Positions 10,788 through 24,435 of a DNA stretch of 64,000 nucleotides are shown here, piece after piece (within the stretch, counting starts at the first letter, position 1; the number at the start of each line of letters is the position of its first letter). The DNA comes from Ancistrus triradiatus (Eukaryota; Chordata; Actinopteri; Siluriformes; Loricariidae), in contig JAJAGP010000569.1 in NCBI GenBank assembly GCA_025084515.1, forward strand, positions 1-64,000, written 5' to 3'. Made by a program: the position numbers and the translations under genes. A model generated the notes under the pieces. That model made no database searches. It had not been told where the DNA came from and saw only the letters and a program-made list of their open reading frames with translations.

Positions 10788-12460
10788 CTTTAAAAACAGA
10801 TGTATTTAAATGCAGCTTGTACAGTAAGGACTGCATTTCCCATAATGCAGCACCGGTAGTGGGAGGCTGACAGCCGGAACACTGTGATAGAGCAATAGAG
10901 CATTAGTGATGAAGACAGAGCTCTTTATTTTAAAGCAATTAGTATTTTAGTCACTCTAACCCACCATGGCCTCCAGTGTTCTGCCTGTGAAGAGAAGCTC
11001 TGGTAACCCCACGCTGTTCGTAAAATCCATTCCTATTCCTTTAAACGCAAATATTTCCACTTTGCCCAGAACGTTTTTGCTGTCTGGCGTCTGCTACTAG
11101 TTTTGTAATGTTAAATAGATAAAATGGCGTCAGTAGTCGTTAGAAAGGTTCAAAGTGGAAGTCCGTGTTGGACACCAGGACCTGGGTTTGAACCCTGGGT
11201 TAGGCTTGACTAAAGGTTGAATGGAGTATATACGGTGCCCTGTGATAGCCTCGTGCCACACGCAGTGAGCATTTTCAGTGGTGAATGAATTCCGGAATAA
11301 GGAGGACCAAATTCAGAACTTTCCCTATAAGATCCAAAGAGCTTTTGGCTTCCTTTTTAAAATTCTCTGGTCATCTTGCATGATAGGATGCTAACAGAGG
11401 TTCCAATTGTCCAGAAAAGCTGCAGCATGACAGCATTCAGTGTTCCATTATTCAGCTGCACAGTGAAGAACTGTTCAGGATGACATCACTTACAGACTGG
11501 ATGTGGTTTGAGGCGATTGGGTGAGCGTTTGAATTTTTATTGAAATGAATATATTTAGATTTGGGTGTATTTTTGCAGGAAGACCTTGTGCAATATAGCT
11601 GTCTCTTACTTGTGTCCCACATTAGCCCGAAAGTCTGTCAGCCACACAACTACAGTTGTGGTAAGTGAAATACTGTGTGAAATTTTGTTTTTGGTTTATT
11701 TGGATACACATGGCTTGGGTCTTTAAGGATGCAAGATTAAGTGCTCAGTTCCATTTTTTTATGTAAACCTTGTCCACCACTAGTCTGTATTGTTGCACTC
11801 ATCCTTTATTTTACTGCATTTACCTTTCATTTACCTACTTTCATTGTATCCATCTGTGTTCTTATATCTGTGTTCATAGCAGGTAGTAGTGGCAGCACGC
11901 TGAACTAGGGATCTCTCTCTGCCGGTTAGCATTTTTCCTCTGTGGCCAGAGGGTCAGGCTTGTCTGTATGGAGTTTGGCAGGGTCTCCCAAAGTCCACAT
12001 GACTTTCCTCCTGTCCTTCCCGTTTTCCAATGGCTGCGCAGCTCTATGGCCCTAGTGTCTGGTGTTCCCTGTGCTAAGTTTAGTATGTTCTCCATATGCT
12101 TCCCATTTTAAGACCTAGCTCTGTGGCTTCTAGTTCAGGGTTGTCTGTGTGGTGTTTCCTCAAATATAGACATGGCGTGAACACAGGCTCACAGGCCAAC
12201 TCCCAAAAACACTTTAGTAGTAGGTGTTTAAACATTTCTAAATTGCCCTTAGGGGTGAGCGAGTGAGTGTCTGGGTGAAGCCTGTAATGAACAAGCACGC
12301 TTTCCAGGGTGTCATTATACCTTGTGCCCCATTTTCTGGGTTGGATGCTTTATTTTACATGACTGATCTGGATGAAGAAACTGATGCCAATGAATTAGTG
12401 ATGATTTTATGAAATATTAAAAAGTTTTACTAGTATTCATGTTTATGTTTTTGTGCCTTA
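10788..12460. other. Gene-free spacer after mbtps2
   Basis: No ORF with recognisable homology and no splice-linked exon series. Short segments such as 11165-11260 resemble decayed SINE/L2 tails; otherwise featureless. Confidence 0.5.
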
Positions 12461-12463
12461 TTC

Positions 12464-12715
12464 TGAAAAGCCATGGAGCATCTACAACCTGAAATCTGAG
12501 AAAGTTGGGATATTATGGAAAATGCAAATGAGTGTATTACTTTGACTTTGAATTTTATTTCATTGCAGACAGTAGGAACCCAAAATATTTCATGTTTTTT
12601 TCATTTCATTTGTTAATATACAGCCATTCATGCATTTCAGGCCTGCAACTCATTCCAAAAAAGTTGGCACAGGCAATTTAGGGCTAGTAATATGGTGAAA
12701 GTGAGGTAAGGAACA
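12464..12715. repeat. Unclassified interspersed repeat
   Basis: Contains CAACTCATTCCAAAAAAGTTGG and ATTTAGGGCTAGTAAT, wording I recall from interspersed DNA elements in fish genomes. Boundaries are not defined. Confidence 0.3.
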
Positions 12716-13390
12716 CTGTTTAATCATGTGATGAGTTCTATTCATGTGAATATAAAACTCTGTCCTCATGTTCTATGTAGAGTATGTGTTCTAATTTGGA
12801 GTGTTTCAAACTCGAATAGGCCTCATAAATGTATTTGAATGAACTTGGTGGTTGCTTCTGCTTTGGTATAAACTAACAGCTCACGAATAAGCCTTAGTTT
12901 GGGTTGATTCAGTATCATCAGTTGCCTGATCTGCGGGGATATCTGGTCACTCTTTAAAAGCACATCGGCACTGATTTGAAGACTCCTGACATGTTCTTCA
13001 GCAGCCACAGAACCCATCCAGTTCTACATCTCTCTACCTCTGTTCCATCTTTCTCCATAGCCAGAGGGAATGAACTGAGCTGGTGTTCAGAAGAGTGACG
13101 TTTGAAATGACTGGCAGTGCATGTGTCTCAGACTGTGTTGTACCCTTGGGGCTATTCTGGATGTGCTGGAGGAAATGGTGTGAATACACTTTGATCTTCA
13201 ATATATGCCTTCAGCTGTTCTTCCTTTACCTTCATCAGAAAGTAACCTGTACGATGCTAAAAGACTTAAGCATTTATGGCCCGCAGTCTACAAGTCTACA
13301 CGTTTCTTAAGCAACCCTGGTAAATTTAACTTTTAACATTTTCTCTCTAAGGGCACAAATTTAAATCTAAGACCTTGTTTTTTATATACG

Positions 13391-13586
13391 CGGACTGTGG
13401 TAGCCTAGTGGTTAAGGTACTGGACTCTGGATCAGAAGGTCGAGGGTTCAAATCCCACCTCTGCCAAGCTGCCACTGTTGGGTCCTTGAGCAAGACCCTT
13501 AACCCACAATTGCTTGGATTGTAAGACTGTATCAATTGTAAGTCGCTCTGGATAAGGGCGTCTGCTACATTCTGTAAATGTAAATA
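13391..13586 (+). repeat. tRNA-derived SINE (family A)
   Basis: Full-length copy from the GGACTGTGGTAGCC head through B box GGTTCAAATCCC to the TGTAAATG tail. Confidence 0.85.
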
Positions 13587-14820
13587 CAGGTACATGCAAA
13601 ACATGGGTTGCATACAAATAATATTGGAATTTTTCAATTCCCCCCCTCACCATATGGTAGTGTTTTTGTAAGGTGACACAACTTTATTCACTTGTTCATT
13701 GTTTATTAAGATATACAGTTTAAGTCTGTACTTTTCCAAGGATGCAATAAGTTTTTTTCATTTAGAATAAGCAACATTTTATTTCACCATGTTTAAATTT
13801 GTGCTCATTTGTGTAACTTCTGCCTTCATAGTACAATTCCTCCTCTGAACTTTAGGTTGAGCTTCTGGAGCAGGAATGAATAGTTGTATTATGCTATAAT
13901 GGGAATAGTACACTATTCACTGTGAAGGGTTTTTTATTGATCTACATTTCAGTAAGTCATACAGTATCCTAACCACACTGGCAAGTCTGCATGACATTTC
14001 AGGATGTGGTTTGAGAAAACAGCGTGGGCATGTATTTATGGAAACATTTATGGCGTAAGAGAATTCCATTATGTACAAGTTCTATAGGCTCATGGCTCTA
14101 GGGCAGACTTTAAATATCAAAGATCAGACAAGAAAACGTATCATGACTGCAGCTTGAACAGCTGTAGATTTTTAATTTATTTATTTTTTTCAATCAATTA
14201 CTTAACCAATGTTCTGCATAACTATAGAGATACCTGAAGGAGGTTATTATAGTTCACAAAAACTAACCCAAAAAATGTATCTTGGCAAACTGAAATAAAA
14301 TAATATACAAAAATGCTAAAACATTTACATGGTAAAACAATTTGACAGAATGACTACTATAAGAACAGACAAAAATGTATTTCCATTTTAGTGTATATGA
14401 GAACATTAATTCAGTTTAGCCTGCATGGCAGTTAGGAATCAAATAATCAAATCACTTGATCAAATAAAGGCCATTCATGTTTTTATTGATTATCTTACAT
14501 TTTCACTTGAAATTCAATTGTGAATTGAGTTGGTTTTAATGAGGGTTTTGTTAACATCTGTTATTTTTCATCTGACATACATTTTAGCTTTTATTTTAAT
14601 GTAGTTTCAGTTTTTAGTCATGCTTGTTCTAGATTGCTAAAGCTATTTTTTGTGAGTGATCATTCGAAGAGAATGTATGAATACACACTAAACATATTAA
14701 ATCAGACTTTCAAAACAGTAAACCCTATTTAACACGTCATTAATAATTTAAAAATAGTATTTTTTTTATGAGCCAGTGAATGTGTATCATTTTAGTTGGC
14801 TGCACTGAATTTTTGTTGTT
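13587..14820. other. A/T-rich spacer without gene
   Basis: No coding signal, tandem repeat or terminal repeats seen. Confidence 0.5.
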
Positions 14821-15345
14821 ATTTGGGTGGTGGAGTACCTCAGGCACTGCTGGACTGAGAACATTTGAGGTCCTTTGACCTTTGGTGGATCAGAGGATGA
14901 TTAACAAACTGTGCAGCAACAGATGAGCTACTGTCTCTGACTTCTCTGACATCCACAAGGTGGACCAACAATGGTGTTTCTAATAGAGTAGACAGTGAAT
15001 GTGCACATTGATTAATAACTCCAGCAGCACAACAGTGTCACTGTGCTGGGAAAGATACACCACCCAATAAATATCTGTTCTGTGGTGGTCCTGTGGGGCT
15101 CCTATCTACTGAAGAACAGGGCTAAAGGGGACAATGTGTGCCGAGCAACAGATGGACTGCAGTCTGTACCTGTGGAGCTGCAAAATGCACCTATATGGTA
15201 AGTAGAGCTGACAAAATGGAAAGTGAGTATAGAAACAAGGAGATGGTGTTAATGTTAGGGGTGATCAGTGTATATAATGTGACTGGTATACTTCACACCA
15301 AATTTGGAGTAGAACAGCAATGGGACAGTGATTCAGTAATATCAT
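14820..15345. repeat. Unclassified interspersed repeat
   Basis: Includes GGTGGTGGAGTACCTCAGG, CCAGCAGCACAACAGTGTCA and TCTGTGGTGGTCCTGTGGGG, a word series I recall from dispersed fish DNA elements. A short related segment occurs at about 56120-56250 in the other orientation. Ends are not defined. Confidence 0.4.
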
Positions 15346-16814
15346 TTGCACATGGGTGTCTCTATATTTAATTATAAATGCTGAATATTTCCAACTTTGA
15401 GACAGATATATATGACATGCTTAAAACTTCCCTTTTCTTAGTTCCTTACTTGACATTGTTCTTGGAAAGAATAAAATGTACTGAAGATGCCGTGTAAGAA
15501 ATGAATATCATAGTTTTAATTACCACAAACATACTTCATATTCATTCACATGGCTTGATTTGAAGGTGACTGCCAGCACCCATTAAAGAAAATAACTAAA
15601 TAAATTCAATTTTATAAAATCCATTTTATTAAATAGTAGGCAGCCTAGATTTAATACCTGGTTTGGGGAATACTTTAATATTTTTCCCTAGAATGTATTT
15701 TGCCAACAGTTGCCCAAATTATATACCACAGCTTATAGAGTATATACAGCATGGTAGTAAAAATTAAACAGTAGCACTATTGGAGTGTGCAAGAATTGTT
15801 CTGATGCTCAGATTATACTGACATCTAGTAAATGTTTGAAGGGATCTATAATAGTAATAGAAAGAACTATTTGTTTGTGTTGTGTAGTGCCAATTCTCCA
15901 GCCCACCACTGCAATGATCCGGGTTCAAGACCTGGTAGTGTCTTCTGGCCGAGCCGGTCTTCACACGGGTATATCTTTGGATGTGTCTGCAGCAGCAACT
16001 CCTTTCAAACCCTGAGTGATGGACTGGAGTCCTGTACATTTCAGGATAAGCTAGTAAGGAGGTCATCCAAGCCAGAAGAGGATCTTCTGCAAGGGTAAGA
16101 TGGGTTAGATTCTTTAGTCAAACAAAACTGCTAGAAGTCTTTGTTACAACTTGACTGTCTAAAAACTTCAAGCTTGCCTATCTTCTAGTGGGAATGATTA
16201 ATGCAGAAAATTGACCACACTTCTGCTTATATTGGTATGTGATGAGGGTGAAGAAGAAATCGGATGATATCTGGAATATATGTTGCCTACACATTAGGAA
16301 CACCCATTAGTTTTTAGAATATGACTCAGCAATTATGCACTTGGTTGTCATAGCAAGTATAGTTGTATGTGTGGTATTATATATGGTGGTCAACAAACAA
16401 AGACTCCATTGGTTTATCCTTCCCTGTTTTATAGTTTCCTCTGCATTCATCAAGCTAACTCCTCTGGAGAGCTGTGTCTCAGAACTGGGCTTGTCCATTA
16501 TAAATGATGCATAAACATAAACAGTGCTCGTTGCTCCTTTACTTTGGTGTTGCTAGCTTTTTTTGGTCTGCTTCCTCCCAGGCGGGGTGTGTGGTTGGCA
16601 CACACCCCCTACCTTCGCCCAAAAGACAACGGCTGAGCGTGGGCCAGTACTATTTCAGCGGGATGTAATTATATACACTGGAACTAGCTCTGTTAAACTA
16701 AGGGTGTATGTTTGTGGGCCAATTACAGGTTTTCCTCCCTAGACCATATTATTGTAGATTAGTTACAATAGAACTCATCTAGATTTTGATCCTATTTGAT
16801 CTGTGTTTATTTTT

Positions 16815-16935
16815 CCGTTCTTGGACCGTTCCTACTCTGGCAAGGACTGGCATCCCATTCATGATGTAATCCTGCCATGCACCCAGTGTTGCTGAGATGG
16901 GTGGAAATAGGATAAAGAAGTTACTGAAGATGAAT
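16815..16935 (+). repeat. L2/SINE-type 3' tail fragment
   Basis: Contains CAAGGACTGGCATCCCATTC, CACCCAGTGTTGCTGAGATG and GAAGATGAATGGA, the common 3' tail of vertebrate L2-type repeats and their SINEs. Confidence 0.45.
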
Positions 16936-17534
16936 GGATAAACCAATGAAAATTGAGTATTTTAAGATAAATATTTAACTTATGATATATAACTGTAACA
17001 TAATGAGATGGCATGATGAATGAGTGCTGAGGGCTGCTAATCATACATACAAATCCCACTGCTACTAATGATCAGTAAGTGTGCTGAGCTTCCGTAATGA
17101 GGATATTTATTTGGAATAAAATCAGAAAAGGGTATTCTGTCCTGCTCCTGCCTGTGGTGGAATGAGGTCTAGTCAGCCTGCATTCTAGTAACATGGAAGG
17201 TAACATTCCTGGTAGAGACAGCAAAGGAGGCATTAATAAGAAATTATTTTAGATATACACCGATCAGCCAAAACGTTAAAACCACCTGGTCTGGTTAGGT
17301 GTTAGGAGTCAAATTAACTTCCACATGAGGGTTTCCCAGCAGAAGAGAATTCAGAGCATCACACTTTGTGCACCAGCTTGTCTTTGTCCCGCATTGCATC
17401 CTGATCTCAGATCATCACTTGCTCAGATAAATGGTGCACATGAACCTGACGTGACAGGAAAAAACTGAACTCTTTGAACCAGACAACATTCTTCCACTGC
17501 TCCAAGGATCAATTCTGACACTTGAGTGCTCACT

Positions 17535-17700
17535 GTAGGTGGCACAGTAGCATTAACCACACAGCTCCAGAGATTCCCGGTTCGGTCCCAACCTCAGACT
17601 CCGCCTGGGTAGAGTCTACATGTCCTCCCAATATCGACAATGGTTTACTCCAGGTACTCCTCAAACATTCAAAGACATGTTTTAGGTTAACTGCTTAAAG
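17535..17700 (+). repeat. SINE-like repeat (family B), diverged
   Basis: Same word order as 10520-10787: GTGGCACAGTAGCATTAACC, CTCCAGAGATTCCCGGTTCG, TCAGACTCCGCCTGG, ATTCAAAGACATGT. Confidence 0.55.
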
Positions 17701-17753
17701 CCTAAAAAACCAGACCAACACTTTACAACTACTACTTGAAGACCAAAGATCAG

Positions 17754-17990
17754 GTCAAGTCAAATCATATTTATTTATATTTATTTATTTAGCACTTTTT
17801 ACAATGGAGCATTGTCTCAAAGCAACTTTACAATTTTAGATAATCTTCTAATATCTACGCAATCCCAAACTGAGCAAGCCTAGGGCACCATTGGCAAGGG
17901 AAAACTCCCTAACCATTATGAGGAAGAAACCTTGGAGGGACCCAGACTCAAAAAGAGACCCATCCTCCATGGGTGGCGTAGATCAAAAAT
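17754..17990 (+). repeat. Interspersed repeat family C
   Basis: Begins GTCAAGTCAAAT...TTTATTTA...GCACTTTTTACAATGG, then GAGCAAGCCTAGGG and AGGAAGAAACCTTGG. Other copies: 33958-34190, 40566-40762 (reverse), 43805-44115, 50483-50690. This is a dispersed fish repeat of uncertain class. Confidence 0.65.
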
Positions 17991-18190
17991 GCTGACTGTC
18001 ATGACTGTTTCTCCATAGTCACATAACCTAAACCCCACAGAGCATTTGTGGAGGCACAGAGAACGTCAGTTAACATCACAAAATGCTCTTTGGAATGTTA
18101 TGAAATCATGCTTGGATGACATGGATCATAAGATTTGCCACAGAGCGTTTACATGCATATATGATCTCCATGCTTGCTGTAATTACATCA

Positions 18191-19730
18191 AAATGGGAAG
18201 TGTAACATTTAATTAATAAATTGTGAAATGTATCAATGGTTTTGTATTGGGAAGACATTTCTCATCAACAACTCAAGCAATCTAACAGTTTAGCTGCTAC
18301 TGAAAATTTCATTGTTGTTTAATGTACAAAATTACTTCAGGCATAGGCTCAGTAGATGTTTGTGTTCTCTGTTAACCATCACAGGAATCTGTTGCGCTAA
18401 ATGTAACTCTAAACTTCAATTTCCACCCACTTGTGTTGGTGTGGCAGTCTGGCATAGTAGTTATTTATGTCAAGTTCATCAAAGATTTGTGTCTAGCCAA
18501 GGAAAATTGTATCCCAAAGCATCCCACACTAGGCCGGAAATGTGTACAATTGTACTCCTGCCAGTATATACATTTTCCTAACAGATATGGATCCATATGG
18601 ATGCAAAACCACGAGAACTTATTACGAGAATTTCTGTTTGCTGGGACAAATAAATGGTAGGGATACATTACAAATGTATAATTATTTTTCTGCAACTTCC
18701 TTATCATATACTCCATAAAATCCATACACATCTTTAACAAATATAAAACATAAGGATCTAATAAGTTAGACGTTTGCAATTTCCTGTGAATTTATTGCCC
18801 TGTGTAGTTTCTTAACAGTACTGTGTTGCACTCCTCTGTGTATATACTGTCCTGTGTATTTACTGTGCTATGTGATTTACTGTCCTGTGTTTAATCCTGT
18901 GTTTGTTTTATTAGACATCATTTTGACCAAATTCATCTTACTTCTGTTTTCATCTTAATCCTGATGATGGTCTTGATGGGCTAGACTATCCCAGAAACAC
19001 AAATATTACAGTCTGGCTGATGACCTGCAATGTTGACTTGCCCTCAGACTACTCCTAAGAACTTCATTCATAGACCGTAATAATCATTAAAGAAAGAGAT
19101 GTGTTGATGTTTGGTAAGCTGGGTGTTCATTCACTGAGTATAGGCTTCTTTGCTGTGAAATCCCAGCCGTCTGCTACTTGAAGCGAAGCTGTAGAATCAT
19201 TATTTAAGAGAAAGACATAAACACACACAGTTAAAAATTACTCTCACAACATTGGACCATACTGTTAATAGTGCTGGATATACATGAAGTCACAGTCACA
19301 CTATAACATAGTTGGTCTGTGTTGAATGAATATAATCATGGTGTCTTAGATGAGCTCAGGTTATGTAATGATACTGTCCTTGGCTCACTGTGTGTGTTGG
19401 TCTAATCAGGTCTAGGCCTGAACTGGTCCCAGAGTAATAGCACACTGTCAGGTTTGTTTCTCTCCGTTCTGTCAAACAAAGCAGCACAGCGAGGGTGAGA
19501 ATGTGTTATGAAATCTGCTTGTTTTTTTTTTTCTTGCTTGACCAGTGTTCTTTATCAGTGTTTTTCAGCTTGTCTTAAAATCTGAATTTCTTCAAGTCTT
19601 TTGCAATTGAAATACACTGTCAGAAATCAGTGCTTAATAATACACGACATTGGAGCTTCAGTGAGTGCTCTGGGAGTAGAGATTCAGGTCCATGTTCATC
19701 AGAGGGCTAACCATGGTCAGTCATAACCAC
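18191..19730. other. Spacer without recognisable gene
   Basis: Short overlapping open frames near 18312-18779 show no known domain. TGTCCTGTGTATTTACTG-like words repeat loosely at 18830-18900. Nothing else is seen. Confidence 0.45.
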
Positions 19731-19734
19731 TGTC

Positions 19735-20180
19735 CACGAAAGTACATACAGTGGGCATACGAGTGTCTGAACTGGACTTTGAAGCAATGGAAGAAGCCTG
19801 TGCAGTCCAATCCAGTTGTGTGGTGAGCTCAGTTTTCCTTTACATAATGTGGATGTTTGATGCATGTGCACTGTTTATGGCACCAGGATACACTGTGAGA
19901 AGGGAACGTTGGAGTCAAGTCACTGGAGGAAATGTGATGCTCTGGGCAATATTCTATTAGAAAACCCTAGGTTCAGGCCTACTGGAAATCAATTTGACAC
20001 ATGGATCAGTAGGACACAAAGATTTGGCTCATCGTTGTACGTATCTATGTATTTAATTGCGTATTTAGTTAAAATCCTGGCTCTCCCAAACTGCCACCAT
20101 TGGGCCCTTGAGCAAGGTGCTTGATCAGCCCACTTGTAGGTCACTCTGGAAAATTGCATCTGCTAAATCAATATAAATGT
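19735..20180 (+). mobile_element. Decayed Tc1-like fragment followed by a SINE 3' half
   Basis: 19735-20015 has out-of-frame transposase-like words (GTTGGAGTCAAGTCACTGG, ATGTGATGCTCTGGGCAATA), remnants of a DDE region. It is followed at 20074-20180 by the 3' half of a family A SINE (GCCACCATTGGGCCCTTGAG to the tail). Confidence 0.45.
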
Positions 20181-20197
20181 AGCCCAAACATCATAAA

Positions 20198-21192
20198 TAT
20201 AATCAATGACAAAAAAATAACGCACTCAAAAAGAACTCAGCATGCAGTTATGCCTCAGGTATATATGTAAATGATTTCAAGTGTGGTGTAAATAGACACT
20301 AGGTCTTGCCACAAGAGGGCTTAAACGCTTCTCCCACTGCCCTACAAAAAGGCTCTCAGATTCTACTTTAGGGTAGTTTACCTCTAGTTTACCTCTACGA
20401 TGCACTCAAAGACATTTTACCAAGTTGACAGACTTTGGTGGGGGGCTCATCATTGAACTGAGAGAAGCAGGATGGTCATTTCGACAAACTGCCCACCATC
20501 ACACCATTCTGACCTAGCTGTTAGGTGGAGTTACACAGCAAACAGGCTACAGCCGACCCAGACAGACTACCAGTCGAGAGGATCGATTGATCTGCAGACA
20601 AGCACAAGCAGCTCCCACAGTTTCGTTGTCCACCATCAAGACACAGATGGCACCTTCACTACACACCCCTGTTTCTGCCCCGACCTTTCCAGGTTTTTTT
20701 TTTAGCAGAAGGAAATTTGTTGTCACACCACTATGTGTCCTGCCATAGACAGCCAGCCACCGTCACTTTCGTTTGCAGTGGTGTCATGAATGAGAAACAT
20801 GAACTGGAACAGTAGAATCTTTTGCGACTAATGCAGCTTCTGTTCGGGATCCGATGCCAGTTGGGTTCAACTATGGACGCTTCATGGTGAGCGCTTCAAT
20901 CCTGCCTTTGCTGTGGAGCGACACACTGCCCCAACTGCTGGTTTGATGGATGAGGATCTATCTATCAATATCTGTGGGCAAATGTGCCACAGTATACCAT
21001 ACCGAACCCATTTGCCTCCAGTGTCCATCAGTATATCATTTTGCATTCAGAGCCTCTTTTCAATTGTGCAGTTTTCCTCAATAAGCTCTTAATATTGTAA
21101 TCACTGACATATATCATTAATACATTCACATATGTAAAGTTTCAATCAATTCCAACAACTTCTTTACATGTTTTTTTCTTGTCAATGAGTGT
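20198..21192 (+). mobile_element. Degenerate Tc1-like element (family 3)
   Basis: Left end AATGACAAAAAAATAACGC and right end TTTTTTCTTGTCAATGAGTG are inverted relative to each other and next to TA. The interior has a broken reading frame with HTH-like words (GAAGCAGGATGGTCATTTCG). It cannot encode transposase. Confidence 0.55.
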
Positions 21193-21822
21193 ATAAAGAC
21201 ACCACCATTGTTAACCTTAAGTGCATTCAGGTCCACTCCATTCACTTACCCCAGTGAGAGAAGCTACAAAAGACAATCTAGAGTGACCATAATTTGTTTA
21301 CATAAGTGTTGGGGTAGTGGAGCTATAATAAGTGCTTTGGGTGCACCCGTGACCGACTAGGCAGACAAGCCTCTAGAATATAGTAATTATGTTAAAAATA
21401 GTAACGACTTAATGGTGAGTAGGCCTCAAAACAGGACATGTCCAGGAAAATGATGACTAACGTACCCTTAAAGGTACAAGCAGACACTGTGCAGTTTTGT
21501 ACCATTTTTCAGTGCATCACTGATTTGCTGATTTGAAGTACACAGGAAATAAATATTGTGCCTTCAAGACCATTGTGTGGCAAACAAGATGATCTAGGTA
21601 CAAATAACTAGTGTACATGGCCGCCATGGTGTTTCCTTACTTTGTTACCATCTTATTCATTTCACGTGATTGTGTCTTTCACTCCCACACATACCTATAC
21701 TAACAAAGGTGGCCAACATTTGGGGCCACTAATGAAAATGCCTTTTCATTGCCTTTGCCTTTTCAATAATTTAATCATCTTTGGGAGTTTTAATACTTGA
21801 TACTGAAAAAAAAAGTACTTTA

Positions 21823-22018
21823 GGGACTGTGGTAGCCTAGCAGGTAAGGTACTGGACTATGGACCAGAAGGTCCAGGGTTCAAATCCCACCTCTGCCAAG
21901 CTGCCACTGTTGGGTCCTTGAGCAAGGCCCTTAACCCACAATTGCTTGGATTGTAAGATTGTACCAATTGTAAGTCGCTCTGGATAAGGGCGTCTGCTAA
22001 ATGCTGTAAATGTAAATA
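21823..22018 (+). repeat. tRNA-derived SINE (family A)
   Basis: Full-length copy from GGGACTGTGGTAGCC to the TGTAAATA tail. Confidence 0.85.
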
Positions 22019-22748
22019 TGTTCCTCCTTTTGCTAGCTGCATGGACTCCACAAGTTTGTACAAAATCTGATGATCCATGTTATCCCAGCATATTTTCACA
22101 ATATTCTGAAGAGTTTCTTGGGATGTTACTGAATGTTTGGCTTCATCTGTGTTCGAGTCAATGATAGTCAGCATTGTTGATCTTATTTGGTCTTTAGGTA
22201 AATATTGCAAAGCTTTGATGTGTGTTTTGGGTCATTAGCCTGCTGCAGTATGAATGCTTAAATATAAATTAGCACTCTCAGACATTTTGCCCCATTTTAC
22301 ATGAAACCACATGTTAACCTCCTACCCTAAGGTCTAAGGTCTTGTGCAAAATGTGGGCAACCCTTGTCAAATGAAATAATTTTGTTTGTTTATTTGTTTT
22401 TATTGTAGGTTTTAACACAGCTTTCTCCTAATCAGGTGGACAACACGTGCCTGCGCTAGCAAGACACTATATTTCGACTCAGTTTAAGCAACCATTAGCA
22501 AGCCAGCTAGTATTCGACAAAGCATGTCATATAAAAAGCCTGTAGACATTTTTGCATACCTATACCTGTGTACCAGCCTTCAGAAGTGCACTTCCACCCT
22601 TCCACCTGTTAGGTGTGGCACTCACTCAGAGGTGTCATTAGCTATTATGATCCCTTTATAAAGGGATGTGTGCAAATACAAGATACCACAACAAAGAGGA
22701 GATGGAATGTGTAGAACCATGTGCAATGGCAAGGTCCATATGAGTATA

Positions 22749-22946
22749 GGGACTGTGGTAGCCTAGTGGTTAAGGTACTGGACTGTGGACCAAAAGGTCC
22801 AGGGTTCAATTCCCACCTCCGCCAAGCCGCCACTGTTGGGTCCTTGAGCAAGGCCCTTAACCCACAATTGCTTGGATTGTAAGATTGTATCAATTGTAAG
22901 TCGCTCTGGATAAGGGCGTCTGCTAAATGCTGTAAATGTACATGTA
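22749..22946 (+). repeat. tRNA-derived SINE (family A)
   Basis: Full-length copy; B box GGTTCAATTCCC carries one change. It is the second copy in the same orientation within about 1 kb. Confidence 0.85.
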
Positions 22947-24240
22947 TATATAAAGTACCAAAGCTACATCTGTTTTCTCTCTGAAAATGCATAACTTTCA
23001 TTGTCCTGGTCACAGAAACAAAGTTTGTGATGAATATAGCTGTTTTAGTTTACATATATCCATAAGTGGTTGGAATATAACTCTTAGAAGCCTGGGAACA
23101 AAAATCTTGTTACGCAGTATTATTATAAAGCCTTCAATTTAAAAACCTGTCACATATATGCCTAATAAGGGCCTGCTTTATTGTGTGATAATGTCTTCCA
23201 GTGGACAGGCTGCAATCTTTTTTCATTACATCTCATTTCAGGTGTTTACTCTTATTTATACAGTATAATAACAGGTGGGCCTTGGAACCCAGCCACTAGA
23301 GATGCACAGGGTGCTCATAGGGCAGGTCCAAAACCCAGATCGGTGTCTAGTTTTGGATCAGCCAAAAGAAGAACAACAATAACAGGTAAGCCTTTGTCTC
23401 AGACACTGTACTGGAAACATCATTCACCCTATTGAAATGTGTAATGTTTTCTTTCAGTTCATTATTATTTACCACATAGCATGTTAATCTGTGTTGTGCA
23501 TGTACATAGTAGTTATGCTATGTTATTCTGGTCGCAATCCAAATTTTAACTGCTACAGCAAAAGCAATATTTATGTAATATTTCAGTTACTACTGTCTCC
23601 TTATGTTCAGTTTCCTACATTTCATATTTCCTACATTCATTTTTGAGCGTTAGTCCACTTTGTCAGTTGAATCTCAATATTAGCCTGATATTGGTTTCTT
23701 TGATGCTATTGCTGCTTTATGACACTCATTATGGGCCTTTGGACTGCTGCCTTTTCTAATAAGTGTTAGCGCTTCATTCTTTATGTAGCAAAAAGACAGC
23801 TTTTTGATGTTTTCCATGTTTGTTGCTGTTTCTGCCTCTTTGTACCTTCAACATATGAATTTAGTATATTGTTGCGGCACGTCTTTTCTGCATCACGTGA
23901 CAGACCGATGCAGCCACCATTACCTAGGTGTGTTGAGACTTGAGAGCCCCTGGTGAAGCAGACACCCCAGGAACCACACAATGCGGTAATCACGCCTCCC
24001 TAACAACACACAGAACATGTAGTACTTAGCTACACTGGTTTGTATTCCGCCTCAGGCAAAGTGAGGTTTGAGTTGCATTCCGTGATGCTGGAGGCTGTGA
24101 TCAGGATCAGATCACAATCATAATTAACAGTAAATATCAAATCTTTTGAAACTTGGTTACAACGACTGAAAACAGCATTTTGTATTTGATACAAATGTCA
24201 AGTTTTAAAGCTGCTAACAGCTTCCATATCACTTGACATA
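22947..24240. other. Spacer; short SINE/RTE-like tail at 23268-23395
   Basis: 23268-23395 has AACCCAGATCGG and GATCAGCCAAAAGAAGAAC, resembling tails of RTE-type repeats. The rest shows no gene. Confidence 0.35.
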
Positions 24241-24435
24241 TTTTACATTTACAGCATTTAGCAGACTCCCTTATCCAGAGTGACTTACAATTGGTACAGT
24301 CTTACAATCCAAGCAATTGTGGGTTAAGGATCTTGCTCAAGGACCCAACAGTGACAGCTTGGCAGAGGTGGGATTTGAACCCTGGATCTTCTGGTCCATA
24401 GTCCAGTACCTTAGCCGCTAGGCTACCACAGTCCC
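24241..24435 (-). repeat. tRNA-derived SINE (family A)
   Basis: Full-length reverse copy from the TTTACATTTACAGC tail complement to CCACAGTCCC at the head. Confidence 0.85.

Larger units (their letters stand above)
17256..18190 (+). mobile_element. Decayed Tc1-like element, invaded by other repeats
   Basis: The left end ACACCGATCAGCCAAAACGT following TA matches a frequent fish Tc1-type terminus. Internal pieces such as ACCCCACAGAGCATTTGTGG (transposase NP-E-LW region) are out of frame. A family B SINE-like copy (17535-17700) and a family C repeat (17754-17990) lie inside. The right end is not clear. Confidence 0.5.

Noticed and set aside
13432..13653. Open frames on the reverse strand with VGFEPSTF / RWDLNPRPSDP-like words (also at 21857-22210, 22645-23013, 40763-41047, 50763-50969)
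   Set aside because: They are translations of the tRNA-derived SINE read through its B box, not genes.
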